64,000 nucleotides of DNA from Misgurnus anguillicaudatus (Eukaryota > Chordata > Actinopteri > Cypriniformes > Cobitidae). Below are positions 12,645-25,069 of this stretch, one piece after another. The stretch spans positions 16,376,001 through 16,440,000 of the forward strand of contig NC_073340.2 of assembly GCF_027580225.2 (NCBI RefSeq). Direction: 5' to 3'. A program made the position numbers and the translations under genes. Position 1 is the stretch's first letter; each line of letters opens with the position of its first letter. A model generated the notes under the pieces. It had not been told where the DNA came from. It saw nothing but the letters and a program-made list of their open reading frames with translations, and searched no databases.

Positions 12645-12958
12645 CTTTTAACACACTTACATATGTTTCTTTTGAAAATTAAATGTTTGGTTCTTTTATA
12701 TTTGCCATATTCATATGCGCACACACACATTTAAGCATTATTCAAACTGTATATTTTTTTATATAGACATCACATAATGGTTTAATATGTTATATACATT
12801 TTATATACATTAAAAATATATAATTTAAATAATCTGGTAAATGACATGGCTGGAATTATTTGAATCAGTTTGTTGAAGCAATCTTTAACCGCAGGTTCAT
12901 GTGGTGTCTCCATAAATTGTCTTTCCTTTTAGAATTTCCAAACTGCCTTTCATGTTGA

Positions 12959-13460
12959 CTAAGGGTGTTTTCACATATAGTTCATTTTAAAAGAACCAAA
13001 CCCAGTTCACTTAAAGTGAACCAGAAAAGGGAAGGGACTAGCCAAATGTGACCTCAGTCCTTTTGGTGTTCACAATATAGTGGACTCAAAAGAGGACCCA
13101 GTTCTTTTTTTGGTCCTCTTCAGAACTAAAGTGATCTCAGACTTTTTCTTGTTCACATCACAACTTCATAAGAACTCGACCCCAGCTTTCTGTGCAGCAG
13201 TTTATTTTGATTGAATGTCAAAACCACACGCGAAAAGGACCGGGACCTCATTGATTTCACATATCAAAAAGAAATCGAACCACAAAAGAACCCAAAAGCG
13301 AACCGTACTCAGACCACCTCCAGAAGTGGTCTGAGTTCGGTTCGCTTTTGGGTCCTTTTAGGGGAATCTGAGATCACTTGGTTTGTTCACATATGCACCC
13401 TGAACTGCTCTGAGAGCGTTTGGATGGCTCAAATGAACTAAGTGTGAAAACACCCTAAGG
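12959..13460. mobile_element. MITE with AGGGTGTTTTCACA ends
   Basis: Inverted ends CTAAGGGTGTTTTCACA and TGTGAAAACACCCTAAG enclose about 500 bp. The interior contains a strong palindrome at about 13295-13358 built on AACCCAAAAGCGAACC. No coding capacity. Confidence 0.75.
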
Positions 13461-13593
13461 AACCATGCCCTATTGTACCCATTTGGTTTTGCTATTGAGC
13501 TGTTTGTACCAATTTATACAAGATTTTGAAATGCATGTGTTTTTTTGTGTTATAAATAGTCTAAGCTTTCCACATTTAATTTTCAACATATGC

Positions 13594-13826
13594 CTTTTGG
13601 ATAGAATGCCACTCTGTGTAGATCTTTCCAGATGTCATGAGATTGTCAAGTGCTTCTTTTTTTAAGCCCCTGAAAAATTGTAAAGCACTGTAAGTGTGCT
13701 GTAAGAAGCATGTGCAAGTGCTCCTTTTTTTCAAGATCCAACTTAAGCTGTTCTTCCAGCCTGTTGAGAAAATCAGGTAGATCTATGTCATCTTTTATCA
13801 GAGCCCAGGTAGTTTCAAGATCCATG
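13594..13826 (-). pseudogene. IFIT-3: 5' remnant of an IFIT exon 2
   Basis: After a TTTACCAG acceptor, exon 2 starts CATGGATC at 13826. It codes IFIT-like sequence (TTWALIKDDIDLPDFLNRLEEQ) matching the N-terminal part of IFIT-5. The frame then breaks near 13650. Remaining similarity to IFIT-5 (AGATGTCAT, AGTGCTTCTTT) fades at about 13594. Nothing of the rest of the gene is seen next to it. No exon 1 was identified. Confidence 0.7.
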
Positions 13827-15619
13827 CTGGTAAAGAAATGGGAGATAGAGCACATCTTTATTTTCCAATGAGTAATATTATATTATTAATCTGCATTAAT
13901 ACTATAATGTTTGCTTATAATTGATATAAAGTAGATCTTAACATGAAATTAAAGAAAAGATGGGATGCAAAGAAGTGTCAAGGGAGATTTGTGGCGAGGT
14001 CTGCAGCGGCGATTATGTCATACATTACACAAACTGTAAATATAATTTAATCGCATGTTGAAATCAATGATCTGTAAGTTAATTCACGAAGATGGCAAAC
14101 ATTGGGATAAGTGGCTGGATGTTCTCCTGTTCGCTGTGCTAGAGGTCCCACAGTCCCACATGCTTCTATACTGTCGTAAAAGAAGGGTTTCTAGGGGGTT
14201 TTAGACATAGTGAGAGAGGCTTGGGAGGATGGACCTTCTGAAAGCAAAATTAAATTCAATATGGTCTGTACCTGAGAACAAAACTCCACAATTTGGGGCG
14301 GCTATCAATGCAGAATTTGTTACAGGCCCAGGAAACAGGGGGTTCTGTCTACACAAATTTGCACTGGGAGATAAAGTGCTTGTATTACTATCCACGTCGA
14401 GTTTCAAATTACTTGCAAAGTGGCAAGGACTGTTTGAGATCACACTGCAAGTTAACGATCTTGATTTTGAAATTATTAGATATACCACCTCAATCTCCTT
14501 AAAAATGTATGGAGGTGAAATCAGCGTCGTTGGCAATGGTGGTGAGTGGAGAGGATGATCTCAATCTCCCAAAACCTTAATCTTTCCTTCTGGCACTGGG
14601 GGGAGACCATCTCTCACCCTCCCAGATCACTGATGTAGCCAGGTTGCAGGCAGAATTTTCCAATGTGTTCTTACACATAACAGGTTGCACAAATCTCATT
14701 CAGCACCATATCGAGCCAGGCGTTGTTCTATGCACCTGGCCTTATCATGTGCCTGAACATAAGAGAAAAGTGGTACAGGCTGAATTAAAGGCAATGCTCG
14801 ACATGGGCATAATAAAAGAATCCAGCAGGAATTGGGTAAGTTTTGGTTCCTAAAGAAGACAGCTTCATTTGGTTCTCTGGATTTTCGTAAAGTTAATGCT
14901 GTGTCAAATTTGGCGCATATCCAACTGCTTGACCAGCTGGGCACAGCTCGTTTTTAATCAACACTGAAGTTAACTAAAGGCTAATGGTATATCCCCTTAT
15001 CACAACGCTGTTCGGATTACACCAATTCGTCATGCTTCCATTCGGGCTGTTTGGGGCACCAGCTACTTTTCAGCGGCGCATGAAACGTTTTCTTAGCCCC
15101 CATGCTGCTTCTCGGGGCTGTCCTGCAAGCACTGAGAAGAGCCGGGCTCACGGCCATTTCAAAGAAGTGTGCAGTTGGGCGTATGGAGGTTTGGTATCTG
15201 GGTTTCCACTTGGGTCAGGGTGCAGGTGTGTCCCCAAATTGACAAGACAGCAGCGATTGCAACCTGTCCGAGACCTAAAACCAAAAAAGAGGTGATACAG
15301 TTTTTGGGGCTGGCGGGATATTATAACAGTTTTATGCCTAATTATTTGGACCTCATCAGCTCCTTAACTGATCCCACTTAAAATGAAGCTCCAGACCCGG
15401 TTCAGTGGATGGAGCTATGTCAACAGGCTTTTACCCAAGTAAAGGCTGCTCTGTGTGGCGACCCGATTTTACATTCTCCTGATTTTTCTCTCCCTTTCTT
15501 GATACAGACTGATGCATCAGACAGGGGTGTTGTCCCAGGAGATAAAGGGTGAGGAACGGCCGGTGCTGTACATTAAAAAAATGTTTTTTAAGAATGTTTG
15601 GCCATCAGGTGGGTTGTCC

Positions 15620-18600
15620 CAGGGGCGTAGCCAGTAATGGGCCAGGGCGGCACTGGCCCGCCCACATTACTACCTGGCCCGCCCAGCCAGGCACATTTTA
15701 ATCAAAATACATTTTTAGTTTATTTTTATTATTCAAATGTATTTAAGAAAATATATTAATAAACCTGATTTATTGTCGACTGGCGTGTGTGTTTAATTTG
15801 CTTTCTGAATAAAATTGAATGGTTGAAGACTCCGGAACGTAATTGGTTGCTTGGTTGCTATGGTGGTTCCGATAGGTAGTCTCTGTGGGGGTCGGCGGGC
15901 TCCGGCAGCTTTTAGCCAGCTAACTTTGTTAACTGCTTTTTATCCGATAAAATTGCCACAATAATGGCTAAGCAAGTTTCTTTAATGTGCTATTTTAAAA
16001 AAGCAAGAGTTGAGGAAGAAAATACGCCACTGCCTCCATCTACCGAGTCCATCCAGGCCAATTCTTCTGACTCGTTAACCCACAAGAAGGCATGTCAGGC
16101 GCTGGTGGCGCCGGTTGCCGCTTGCTCTCTGGTGGCAGTGTCCGGTCAGACTGACGCAGGTTTACCCGCCGATCTAACTGCAATTGACGAATCACCTTCA
16201 CAACCCAATTTGAAGGTATTCCCCTGCACTGTCAAGAATGGAAAATCAAGAAGCTTCTCATCAAAGTGGTATGGACATTTTTCTTGGTTGGAGTACAGTG
16301 TAATTAAGGACGCGATTTTCTGTAAAATGTGCAGACATTTTTCCAGAGGTGCTGACAGCCCATTTGCGAGAGAGGGGTTTGTGGACTGGAAGCACATAAG
16401 ACAGGCATGTGAAAAACACCAGGCGAGCAAGCCCCACTCCGTTTCACTGGATAAGTTTCAAGGCAACAGGGCCAACCAAACTGCAGGCCGCGGAAATGTG
16501 TTAAATCAAATGAACCGTGATGCTATGGACTTTTCATTTATTGAAAGGAATCGGGACCATCTAAAAGTCGTTTTAGACATTGTGCTGTTTTGTGCCAAGC
16601 AGGACATCCCCCTACGTGGACACAGGGAAAGCGAAGAGGCTCTCAATAAAGGAAATTTTATAGAACTGTTCAAGTTCATGTGCAAATATGATCCACAGAT
16701 CCGAAATCGTCTAGAGCAGCTGCCCAGAAACGGAACTTTAATGAGCCCAGATATACAAAATGAGCTGCTGGAGTCCGCAGCCTCCTTGCTGTTGCGTAAA
16801 ATTAAAGCAGAAGTGTGTGAAACACCGGGAACCTATTATGCTCTTATGGCAGATGAATATAAGGATGAGTCAAAGCGTGAACTGGTTGCTGTTTGTGTGA
16901 GATACATTCACGGAGGGAAAATAAAAGAACGTGCAATCGGGTTCATGGACACATACTACAGATACTACAGGTGATTGAACCACTGCAACTTGACCCATCT
17001 CTGTGCGTTGGCTTCAGTTTCGATGGAGCCTCTGTTATGTCAGGAAACAAGGGAGGTGTGCATGTGATTTTGAAACGAACCTTTCCTAAAGCATTGTATG
17101 TCCACTGCAATTCTCACCGACTGAATCTGGTACTCTGTGCAGCATCAAAGGTGTCGGGGCACGTCAACACATTTTTTGATATACTGAACAATATTCACAG
17201 TTTCATGACAGGCAGCAGCAGACATGCAAAATTTGTGGCAGCGCAAAGGGAGCTTCATCCAGGACGACCGTGCTTGGAACTCGAGCGATCCACAGACACG
17301 CGCTGGAGTTCCAAATCCGGGGCAGTGAGTAAAGTACTGACGTTACTCGACGTAATATTAGAAGTGCTTGCTGAGTATGCTGAAAGCAGCGGTCAATCGA
17401 AGGTTGAGGTGCAGTCCCTGCTGCAACAAATACAAACAAAAAAGTTTTTATTTTTACTCGTCACATTTGGGAAATTATTTCAGACGAGCGATTTTGCCAC
17501 ACGGGGGTTACAAAGCCCAACATTGTCAGTCGCTGAGTGCATTGACCTTATTGAGGGACTAAAAGAGAGCTTTGCTCGGTTTAGAGACAATTCAGGGTGT
17601 GATTTTGAGCAAGTAATGAAGTTAACAGAAGAGTTGATGCAGAAAAATGAAATCACAAGCTGGGACATCACAGCTGGGACCAGAGTGAGAAAGCTCCCGG
17701 CAAGGCTCGCAGGATCAGTGGTCACAACTAGTTTGGGGAAAGCAACAAGTGTAAGAAATGATGATGACCTAAGACACATATGGAACGACATCCTTGACAG
17801 ACAGCTGACAGAGCTGGACATTCGTTTCCAAGAGGATCAGTATGGAATAATGAGGGCAGCAGCAGCTTTTCTCCCACAGTCGAAGACTTTTGCAGAGAAG
17901 GATTCTCTGCGGGCCCCGTGTGATCACTTTCATATATTGGTAGAGGATGCTGAACTAACAGTATTCATTGAGCAACTGCGTCAGAAAGTAGCCAATGGCC
18001 TGGCATTTCCATCCCTCATGGAAGTATTGGACATTTGTGCTCCTGACATATTTCCAAACCTCATCAAACTACTTCAAGTCATCATCACCCTTCCCATGAC
18101 ATCTTGTAGTGTTGAGAGACTGTTCTCCACTGCAGGTAGGATAAAAACGGACCTCAGAGCATCCATGAGTACTACCCGCCTCAACAACCTGTGCCTTTTG
18201 TCCTTTGAAAAAGAACTCTGTGACTCTTTGGACTATGATGAGATCATTTCTATTTTCAACACTAAACCCAAGCGCTTGCATCTTGTTTTGTAGAATGAAA
18301 ACAAAGGTAGGCCTGTTGTTTAACTAATTTCCTTAATTTTTTGCTAATTTGTGTGCATTGTGTATAGCTGTATGCCTTATAGGCTACATTGTTTAATTTA
18401 AATGAGTTCTATTTTTCTATATTTTTTGCACAAAAGCTTAATTTCCACCAGGCTGATTGCACTGTACATGGTTGATTTAACATAAATTAGGCAGTGTGTT
18501 GTTATTTATTTCAAACTGTGCTCTGCTGAGAGTTTTCATTATTATTTAAGTTTCTTTTACTTTTAACCTAATTTATTTTCAGGTGAACTGTTTTTGCACT

Positions 18601-18951
18601 GCTGACTAACCTGAATAAGACAGGTTATTGTCTATGCTGGCCTGGTTTGTCCAGCCTTTATTGAGCTCTTTTGGTTGAACATGATGTTTTGACATTGTTT
18701 TATTATTGCCTTTGTCTATGCTGGCCTGGTTTGTCCAGCCTTTATTGAGCTCTATTGGTTGAACATGTAGACATTGTTTTATTATTGCCTTCGCTGAAAA
18801 GTAAAGGTGTTACTATTTTTGCAATTTGTCTGTTCTTTTTTTCTACTAAAAGGTTTAATTATTATTTAGGTCATTTTATCCTAAGATAAACTATAGGCCC
18901 ACCCACTTTTGCCCCCGCCCACCCAAAATACAATTTCTGCCTACGCCCCTG
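15620..18951 (+). mobile_element. hAT transposon inserted in the gypsy RNase H region
   Basis: An 8-bp target duplication GGTTGTCC flanks the element (15612-15619 and 18952-18959). The ends CAGGGGCGTAGCCAG and CTGCCTACGCCCCTG are inverted with one mismatch in 15. The 3,332-bp body carries a transposase with one frame break. A non-coding tandem duplication of about 80 bp occurs at 18630-18790. The ends resemble those of the element at 21876-23175. Confidence 0.95.
15964..18293 (+). pseudogene. hAT transposase with one frame break (ZMYM1/TTF-finger type)
   Basis: The first frame (15964-16974, 336 residues) begins MAKQVSLMCYF and holds a TTF-type zinc finger at about residues 95-160 (SKWYGHFSWLEYS, FCKMCRHF, C and H ligands near CEKHQASKPH). 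An acidic catalytic segment LMADEYKDES follows. The second frame continues from about 16950 to 18293 with FSFDGASVMSGNKGG, HCNSHRLNL, and a C-terminal hAT dimerisation block (TSCSVERLFSTAGRIKTDLR). The frames are offset near 16950-16975, probably by a small deletion. The rest is well preserved, so the insertion is fairly young. DNA-binding and RNase-H-like roles are known for the family; activity here is doubtful. Confidence 0.9.
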
Positions 18952-19346
18952 GGTTGTCCTCACCCTCCGCTATTATCTGTTGGGATGGGAATTCACCCTC
19001 TGTTCAGACCACGCCCCTCTGAAGTGGCTCCACCACATGAAAGATACCAATGTGCGGATCAAGGGTTGGTATCTAGCTTTACAGCCTTTTTAATTTCAGG
19101 TCGTTCCCAGGCCGGGTGTACAGGTGGCTGTGGCCCATTTCCTCTCCAGAAATGAGGGGCTGCAGGCTAGACGGCTCCTGTCCTGAGTTGGGTGGGGTAT
19201 GTGGCGAGGGGGGCATGGTTGTTCAGTGAAGTCTGCAGCAGGAGAGAGAGTTAGCGATGAGTAAGTGGATTAAATACAAATGATAAATACCTGTGTCTGT
19301 TTTAGTAATTAACATGGAGAAACCAGTTAAGGCCCGGCAATACAGA

Positions 19347-19358
<12 letters not shown>

Positions 19359-19384
<26 letters not shown>
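19359..19384. repeat. (GA)n microsatellite in gypsy LTR
   Basis: A run of GA dinucleotides within the 3' LTR-like block. Confidence 0.95.
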
Positions 19385-19386
<2 letters not shown>

Positions 19387-19726
19387 GACTGCAAGCTGCT
19401 TATGGACCTACCAGTCTGTGGCACTTATAGCGCAACCTTTTATTTTCTGTATATTGAAGAACTGAATAAAGAAGCAGCCGTAGTAAAGCCAGACCCTGTC
19501 CTCTTCCTTTATTCCTCAGACTGTTGGGACTTTGTTACAAGATGTTAACCTTTATTTTCTTAGAATATGTTAGGTGATACAAACTTTTTAAAAATGTACA
19601 TATGAGGATTTATTTTTATTTATTTATTTTAATACAGTTTTATGACCGCAAGTTGTCTTTTATTAACAAATATTCTTCATGGTTTTTGGAAATTATCATA
19701 GTAAACAATATGATAATATGACATGG

Positions 19727-20531
19727 GGCCAGATTTACTAAGTGGGGCAACTTAGCGTGCATGGGCCATTCCAATAAACCGCTGATGGGAGTGGTACTGT
19801 AATATCTGTGGTTTATTTACTAAAAAGCGCAAATTAAATAACACAGCACAACTGCTGATTTCCATAATGACCAACGCAATCTACTAAGAGCAGCGCAAAT
19901 TAGTTAAGGGTCGCAAATAAACAGAGCTGATGAGTTAACGCGTGATGCGCTTCAGTTCACCCCCACGGACATCACAGCTAACAAAGCCATGGGACACTGA
20001 AAAGTGAAGGTTTACAATAAGTTTTGAAACACCTGGTATTGAGTGACTTGTCCTATTGACTCCTATTTCATTTACTTCAGCAAATAAAAAAACATGGCTT
20101 GGCAAACAATATTTTTGAATAATATTCCTCTGGCATTCCAAATAAACTGTTACATGTTAAAACAATCATCTGCATTGTATCACACGTTCTCTGCTCTCTG
20201 TGATGCCTCTTTTTTTGCAATAATTTCAGAAATTTCAAGGGCAAAATAATTTAAGACTTGCTTTTTTCCAGCATTAAATAATCAGTCAAATACCAGTCAA
20301 TATACGGGCAAAATCGCGTTGCATGAATCGTTCAAATAATCGCTTCCCAAAACTGTTGTGTCTGAAAGGAAAACTCCTGGAAAGCATATGCAATAAGATC
20401 AGTCCCAAAAATAACTAGACCACACCTTTTCAGTGCTAATGATGCACTGCACGTTTTTAGTAAATCCCGACAGCCGTTTTTTAAACCCAAAATAGTGGTT
20501 TGCGCTGGCACAAGCTGTTAAATCTGGCCCA
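19727..20531. mobile_element. MITE with GGGCCAGATTTA ends
   Basis: Inverted ends GGGCCAGATTTA and TAAATCTGGCCC enclose about 800 bp. TTTAGTAAAT-type motifs recur inside. No coding capacity. Superfamily unknown. Confidence 0.65.
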
Positions 20532-20539
20532 TAGTGTCC

Positions 20540-21867
20540 TAGGACTAAGTAAACAATAATCACAGGAGTTTGTACAAACGTTTGTAAAAAAAGATAGGGA
20601 CCGTTTCTTGGACAAGGCTTGTCCTAATCCCATACTTTTGAGCTGCCTTTATTTAAAAAACACCTTGCACTGACATATCTTAAATTATAAAACGATAAGT
20701 TCCAATCCTTGATTCTGATTGGTCAATAGGTGTGCTTTATTCACAATAAAACACAGCTATGACCGCTTCACAAAACGGTTCTGTTTTCACTGCGCCCTTA
20801 GCAACACCCTTAGCAACCACACGTATCAGTTTTTATTTGAGCTTTCATGCATATTACACATTTGAACACATTTTTGTTCATGGTCGGGGACTATTTTTTC
20901 TAGCAGAAGGAATGCTTTTTATTGATTTAACTTCATGAAAGTTGCCCAAATTTTTTTTTTTACTTTAATATTGTGTGGTAACCGTTTTATAAAAGCAATA
21001 AAGTACTTGAGGCAAGTGCTGTATCGTGAATAAGTATTGGCTGAAGGGGTTGCAGGCTAACAACGCCCTTCAGCCGTTACTTATTCACGATACAGCACAG
21101 CCTCTCGTACCATATTGCTTATATTAGTGCCATTATTTAGTCTTAAGATGCATACCAATAATGTTTTTTTTGTGAAATATGTTACAAAACAAATATTACT
21201 AAGGCCTAGTTCTTGAATAATCTAAAACTGCCCCAAAATGTTTAGCTCTTATTTAAACTACAAAAACAAATTTTGATATGTTATAGCCAGACACTTAACT
21301 CACGTTGGACGTTTGAATGATAAATGTTCTTCTGTGTGATATAGAAGATGGTCCAGGTCCTGCTTTATAGAGAGGGGAGGATCGACTTCAAAATAGAAAC
21401 TGAAACCCTGGTTAAGAGTAAGAGTGCTAGAGGATAAGTTATGGAATATTTAAATAATAGAAAAATATATAAAATTATATATAAATAAAGACAAGTTTGC
21501 TATGCATGCTGAAGACACATTTACAAATGTTTAGACAGCTATTTACTTGTAATATATAAGAGAATAACTAATATTTATTAGTAATATACATAATATTGAT
21601 TAACATATTCATTTATTTAACAAACAATTCAGGAATTCATTTATTATTAACTGTGTACCAGCATCTATGGGTATATTCATACAAAAACTGGTTGATCTAC
21701 ACACAAATTGATCTACACAAGTTAATCTACACATAGGTAATCTGGGGACGGATAATTCCAATTTACTTCTATTCAGATTCTATTTTTTGACTGGTGGAAG
21801 ACAAAGACTCCTCTTCCTGACTCAGAAGGATCTTAAACCGGGGACCTTCTTGAGGCAACTGTACCAC
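20540..21867. other. AT-rich intergenic stretch apart from the hairpin
   Basis: No gene-like frame or splice pattern seen. 20690-21110 looks like a fold-back repeat; the rest shows nothing I recognise. Confidence 0.5.
21016..21098. repeat. Long near-perfect hairpin
   Basis: GTGCTGTATCGTGAATAAGT at 21016 pairs with ACTTATTCACGATACAGCAC ending at 21098. The stem continues through GGCTGAAGGG / CCCTTCAGCC, giving about 35 paired bases around a small loop. It looks like the end of a fold-back MITE starting near 20690. It would fold as RNA if transcribed. Confidence 0.7.
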
Positions 21868-21875
21868 CCTCCAGA

Positions 21876-23175
21876 CAGGGGCGTAGCAAGCTTTTCAAAA
21901 GTGTGGAGGATGGATAACATTTTACATTTGATATAACACACCAGAAACATGCGTACGTGCACCTGGGATAGAATTAAGCACCACCCATGACACAAACACA
22001 CCCTTTGTTCCTTCATAGACTTCTTTCTCAAACTGTAACATTCATTTTTCATTGCTCACCTGTGAACCATGTGCTCTCTCTTAAACTGATTCCTCCAGCA
22101 ACCTCCTCTCCTAAACAAGGGTGCAGTGATAAAGGAATAAGGCTGTGGTACTAGCAAACCTTAGCTAAATTTGAAAAGTAATATATTAAATTAATGCAAC
22201 AATAATGGTAATAGGCTACTGTTGTTTAATGTCAACATTATCAACTTTCAGCTTTCAACTTCACTTACAGGATTTCTCTTGAAAAAGGTGTCCATCTTCT
22301 CCTGCCTCTTTCTTTTCTGTATCTTAGTTATTGATAGTGGTAAACTTGATAGTGACATGGGTCTGGCAGGACTGTGAATGCTAAATTTTGTCTACTTGTG
22401 CCCTGAAAAGCTTTTCTCTGGTGGTCTAAATAATGTAACAATTTACAGTTTTTAAATTAAAATAATATAGGCTACACTTTTCTTTCATTGTTTGCATACC
22501 TGTTGAAGAACTATGTCATCATTTCTCATTTTTTCTCCTCAACAAGTAGGCTACAATCATACACAACACGTAGTATTAACAAAGTATTCAGCTAATCAAC
22601 AAACAATGCTCAAAATATCAAAATCGATTGCACTAGAAATAAACCCATAAATACACTGCTTAACAATGGCAATTTGTCCCTCATACTCGTCAATTCCCTG
22701 CCTTCATCACAGGTTATACATTGCATGCCCCATAGTCTTCTACATGACCGAATTTAGCATTAGTCCCAAACACATATCAAGCTTATTCAAAAATCTCAAA
22801 AGCATACATAGAGTTGATTAAAGTGTTTAATAACGTTTTTTAAACACTCATTCAAAGTAGCCTACCTGAAAAAGGGAGATGTAAATAAACATAAGTTCCC
22901 GCCTCCTCAGCGCAAGCTGACCGATCAATCTAACTCACCAAGAGAGGCGGGACTTAAGGCAGAACAGCCAATCATCAGCCGGTAACACTCAAAGCCAGCG
23001 TCATGTTTGAGAGGGGAGGGGGAGAGGAGGCAGCGCAGCAGACACACAACAGAGCGGGCGCCGGCCAGAGAAACGGAGGAGCGACTTTAGTAAGGCGTTC
23101 TTGCAAAACTGCATAAAAAGTGTGGGTGTTGAACCCTCTCACCAGGAAAAGTCCCCCACGGGTGCGACGCCCCTA
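21876..23175. mobile_element. hAT-like non-autonomous element just 3' of IFIT-4
   Basis: An 8-bp duplication CCTCCAGA flanks it (21868-21875 and 23176-23183). Ends are CAGGGGCGTAGCA and GTGCGACGCCCCTA, imperfectly inverted. 1,300 bp, without a transposase frame. The end at 23175 lies only 45 bases from the IFIT-4 stop codon, so the element is in or next to that gene's 3' UTR. Confidence 0.85.
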
Positions 23176-23219
23176 CCTCCAGACTTATTCAATAAATGTA
23201 CAGTACAACTAAAGTTCAG

Positions 23220-24902
23220 TTAGGGTTTTAGCCTCAGTCCTTTGGCGAAAGTTTCTGATAGCTCATCACTTTCTGAGTTCTGCTGGGCCCTCTGAAGATA
23301 CATCGCCGCTTGTGCCTCTTGTTTGTCTTCAGAAGATACAAAGGCCAAAATCTTGAATGACTCTCTGACTTTGCGATTGTTGTTGAGATTCCTCTCCGCT
23401 ATCTGTCTGAGCTTCTTGCCCGCTTGTTTTCTGTCATAGCTGTCTATTGGAATTTTGTACGCAATCTTGAATTGACAGACTGCTGTGTCTTCATCCTTTC
23501 TCTTGTAGAGCAAAAACACACCATAGCACGTGTGGCAGTGCTGTTTTTCATTGTCGCTGAGAGATGTGTCATTTAGCAGCCTGGTAAATATCTCCTCTGC
23601 TTCTCCGAGTTCTCTCCAGTTCTCCCCATAGGCCTCTGCAAGATTCACTTGGGCGTAAATGTTAGAAGGCTTTAGCTCTACGGCCTTTGAAAAGTGTCGG
23701 ATACACTCGGCTGCCTTAGCAGATATTTGAGTGGCAGGAAAGCGTCTTCCAGGCCTCCTCTGAGATAACATCTCGATAAGCAGCTGTTTATGGCAAAGAC
23801 CGATTTGATTATGCAGAAATGTGGAGTTTGGGGTCAACTCGACTGCTTTCTCAAGGATAGACAGCGATTCCTTAATGGAGCCTTCTGCTCTGAAGTATTT
23901 ACTAACATGTCTGTTCACCTGTGGGACATCAGGGGACAATTTGAGAGCCTCCTTTATAAGCTTCTGGGCTTCCTCTCTCTTTAAACACTGGAGTTTCAAG
24001 GCCAACAGCACCATGACTAGAGGATTTGTGGGTTGCAGACTGAGAGCTTTTCTGAGTTGCGTGACTGTTTTACTGTCTTCTGCACTTATTGCCCTTTTTT
24101 TCATGCCTTCTATTCTGTATAGCACTATTGCATAGCCAAGATTACACAATTCGTTTTCTGGTTCTGCTTCAAGACCCTTGCAGAAACTCTCCTTTGCTCG
24201 TTCATAAAATGACCTGCCGAGCCTTATAAAGGTCCACGCTTTCTCTCCATGTATTAAGGGGAGGTTGCAGGAGTACTCAGATGAACCTGGTATGTCCCTG
24301 CATATATTTTTCACCTTGTTTAGGTATTTTTCCACATCATCAAGGTTGTGCAAGTGATAGTGTACCCATGCAAAGCTGGAGAAGGTCACCAGGTAGTCTG
24401 CATCTTTCTTTCGATTATCAACCTTCAGTGCTGACTCAGCTTGTTGAAGATAATCCAGTGATCTCTCGGTTTTGCCTTCCAAGTGGCTGACAAATGCCAG
24501 AATGTTGAAATATGTGGCATGATACTTATGTTGGCCAGATTTTATTTTGTTAAGAAGATATTTTGGAAAGAAGTCAAAATTTCCAATGTCTGATTTTTCC
24601 ACCTGCCATGTAAAAAGGCATTCCAGCTGACTGAGTTTAGATTCCATGTCTTCATTGCTAGAGACAAAAGCAAGGTAGATAAGTTAATAGACTTTTTTTA
24701 TTTGTATTGTATTGCAGTACTGTTAATGACAAACATATACACTACACACCCACACACACACACATGGCTTTTGTGGACCAAATTTAACTTGCGGTAGACT
24801 TCCACATATAATCAATAACAACAAAGTCCTTCTAGAGTAGTTTGTTTCTGATAAAAAGCAAAAAAATTAATAAACAGTAAATTACCTTTGTTCAGATATC
24901 AT
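23220..24902 (-). CDS. IFIT-4: intact, divergent IFIT with longer C-terminus
   Basis: Exon 1 codes ATGATATCTGAACAAAG (24886-24902) before donor GTAATT. Exon 2 runs 24657-23220 after GTCTCTAG. The phase fits, giving about 484 residues starting MISEQSNEDMESKLSQLEC. An LECLFTW motif replaces LECHFTW. TPR-like units follow, for example FNILAFVSHLEGKTERSLDY, GEKAWTFIRLGRSFYERA, HNQIGLCHKQLL and CIRHFSKAVELKPSNIYAQV. The C-terminus has an extra segment (EAQAAMYLQRAQQ) absent from IFIT-1 and more like full-length IFITs of other vertebrates. It is clearly divergent from IFIT-1/2, so it represents an older subfamily. A candidate ISRE lies 150 bases upstream. The next gene signal downstream is a hAT element starting 45 bases past the stop. 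Confidence 0.9.
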
Positions 24903-25052
24903 ATCTAACGTGAAACAACTATTACACTGAGCTAACGTTACTGTGTAAAATTAATGTATACAATGTTATCTACAGATCCTTGAATTCTTTCCTGGCTGCC
25001 AAACCTTTCTTAACAGCGGTGATCTATGCTCGCTGTCTCCCTTCTTCTTTAG

Positions 25053-25064
25053 GAAACCGAAAAC
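25053..25064. promoter_or_regulatory. Candidate ISRE upstream of IFIT-4
   Basis: GAAACCGAAAAC fits GAAANNGAAA and lies 151 bases upstream of the IFIT-4 ATG. It shares GAAACCGAAA with the IFIT-1 site although the two genes are otherwise divergent. Confidence 0.6.
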
Positions 25065-25069
25065 ATTTT

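Larger units (their letters stand above)
13990..19539 (+). mobile_element. Ty3/gypsy LTR retrotransposon relic, integrase before RT
   Basis: Starts TGTGGCGAGG at 13990 and ends with a 340-bp LTR-like block (19200-19539, TGTGGCGAGG to TTACA). Flanks AGATT and AGATG may be a decayed target duplication. Decayed pol runs in the order integrase C-terminus (about 14090-14500; GDKVLVLLSTSS, LLAKWQG), then reverse transcriptase (about 14690-15360; PFGLFGAPATFQR, FLGLAGYYNSF), then RNase H (15400-15540 and 18960-19180; LIQTDASDRG, LCSDHAPLKWLH). Most of the 5' half is deleted and the YxDD region is missing or damaged. A hAT transposon interrupts RNase H. The domain order recalls Gmr1-type gypsy elements of deuterostomes. 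The remains are non-functional. Confidence 0.85.

Noticed and set aside
14201..14558. Opposing frames of 111 and 109 codons
   Set aside because: The plus frame is part of the gypsy integrase tail; the minus frame is its shadow.
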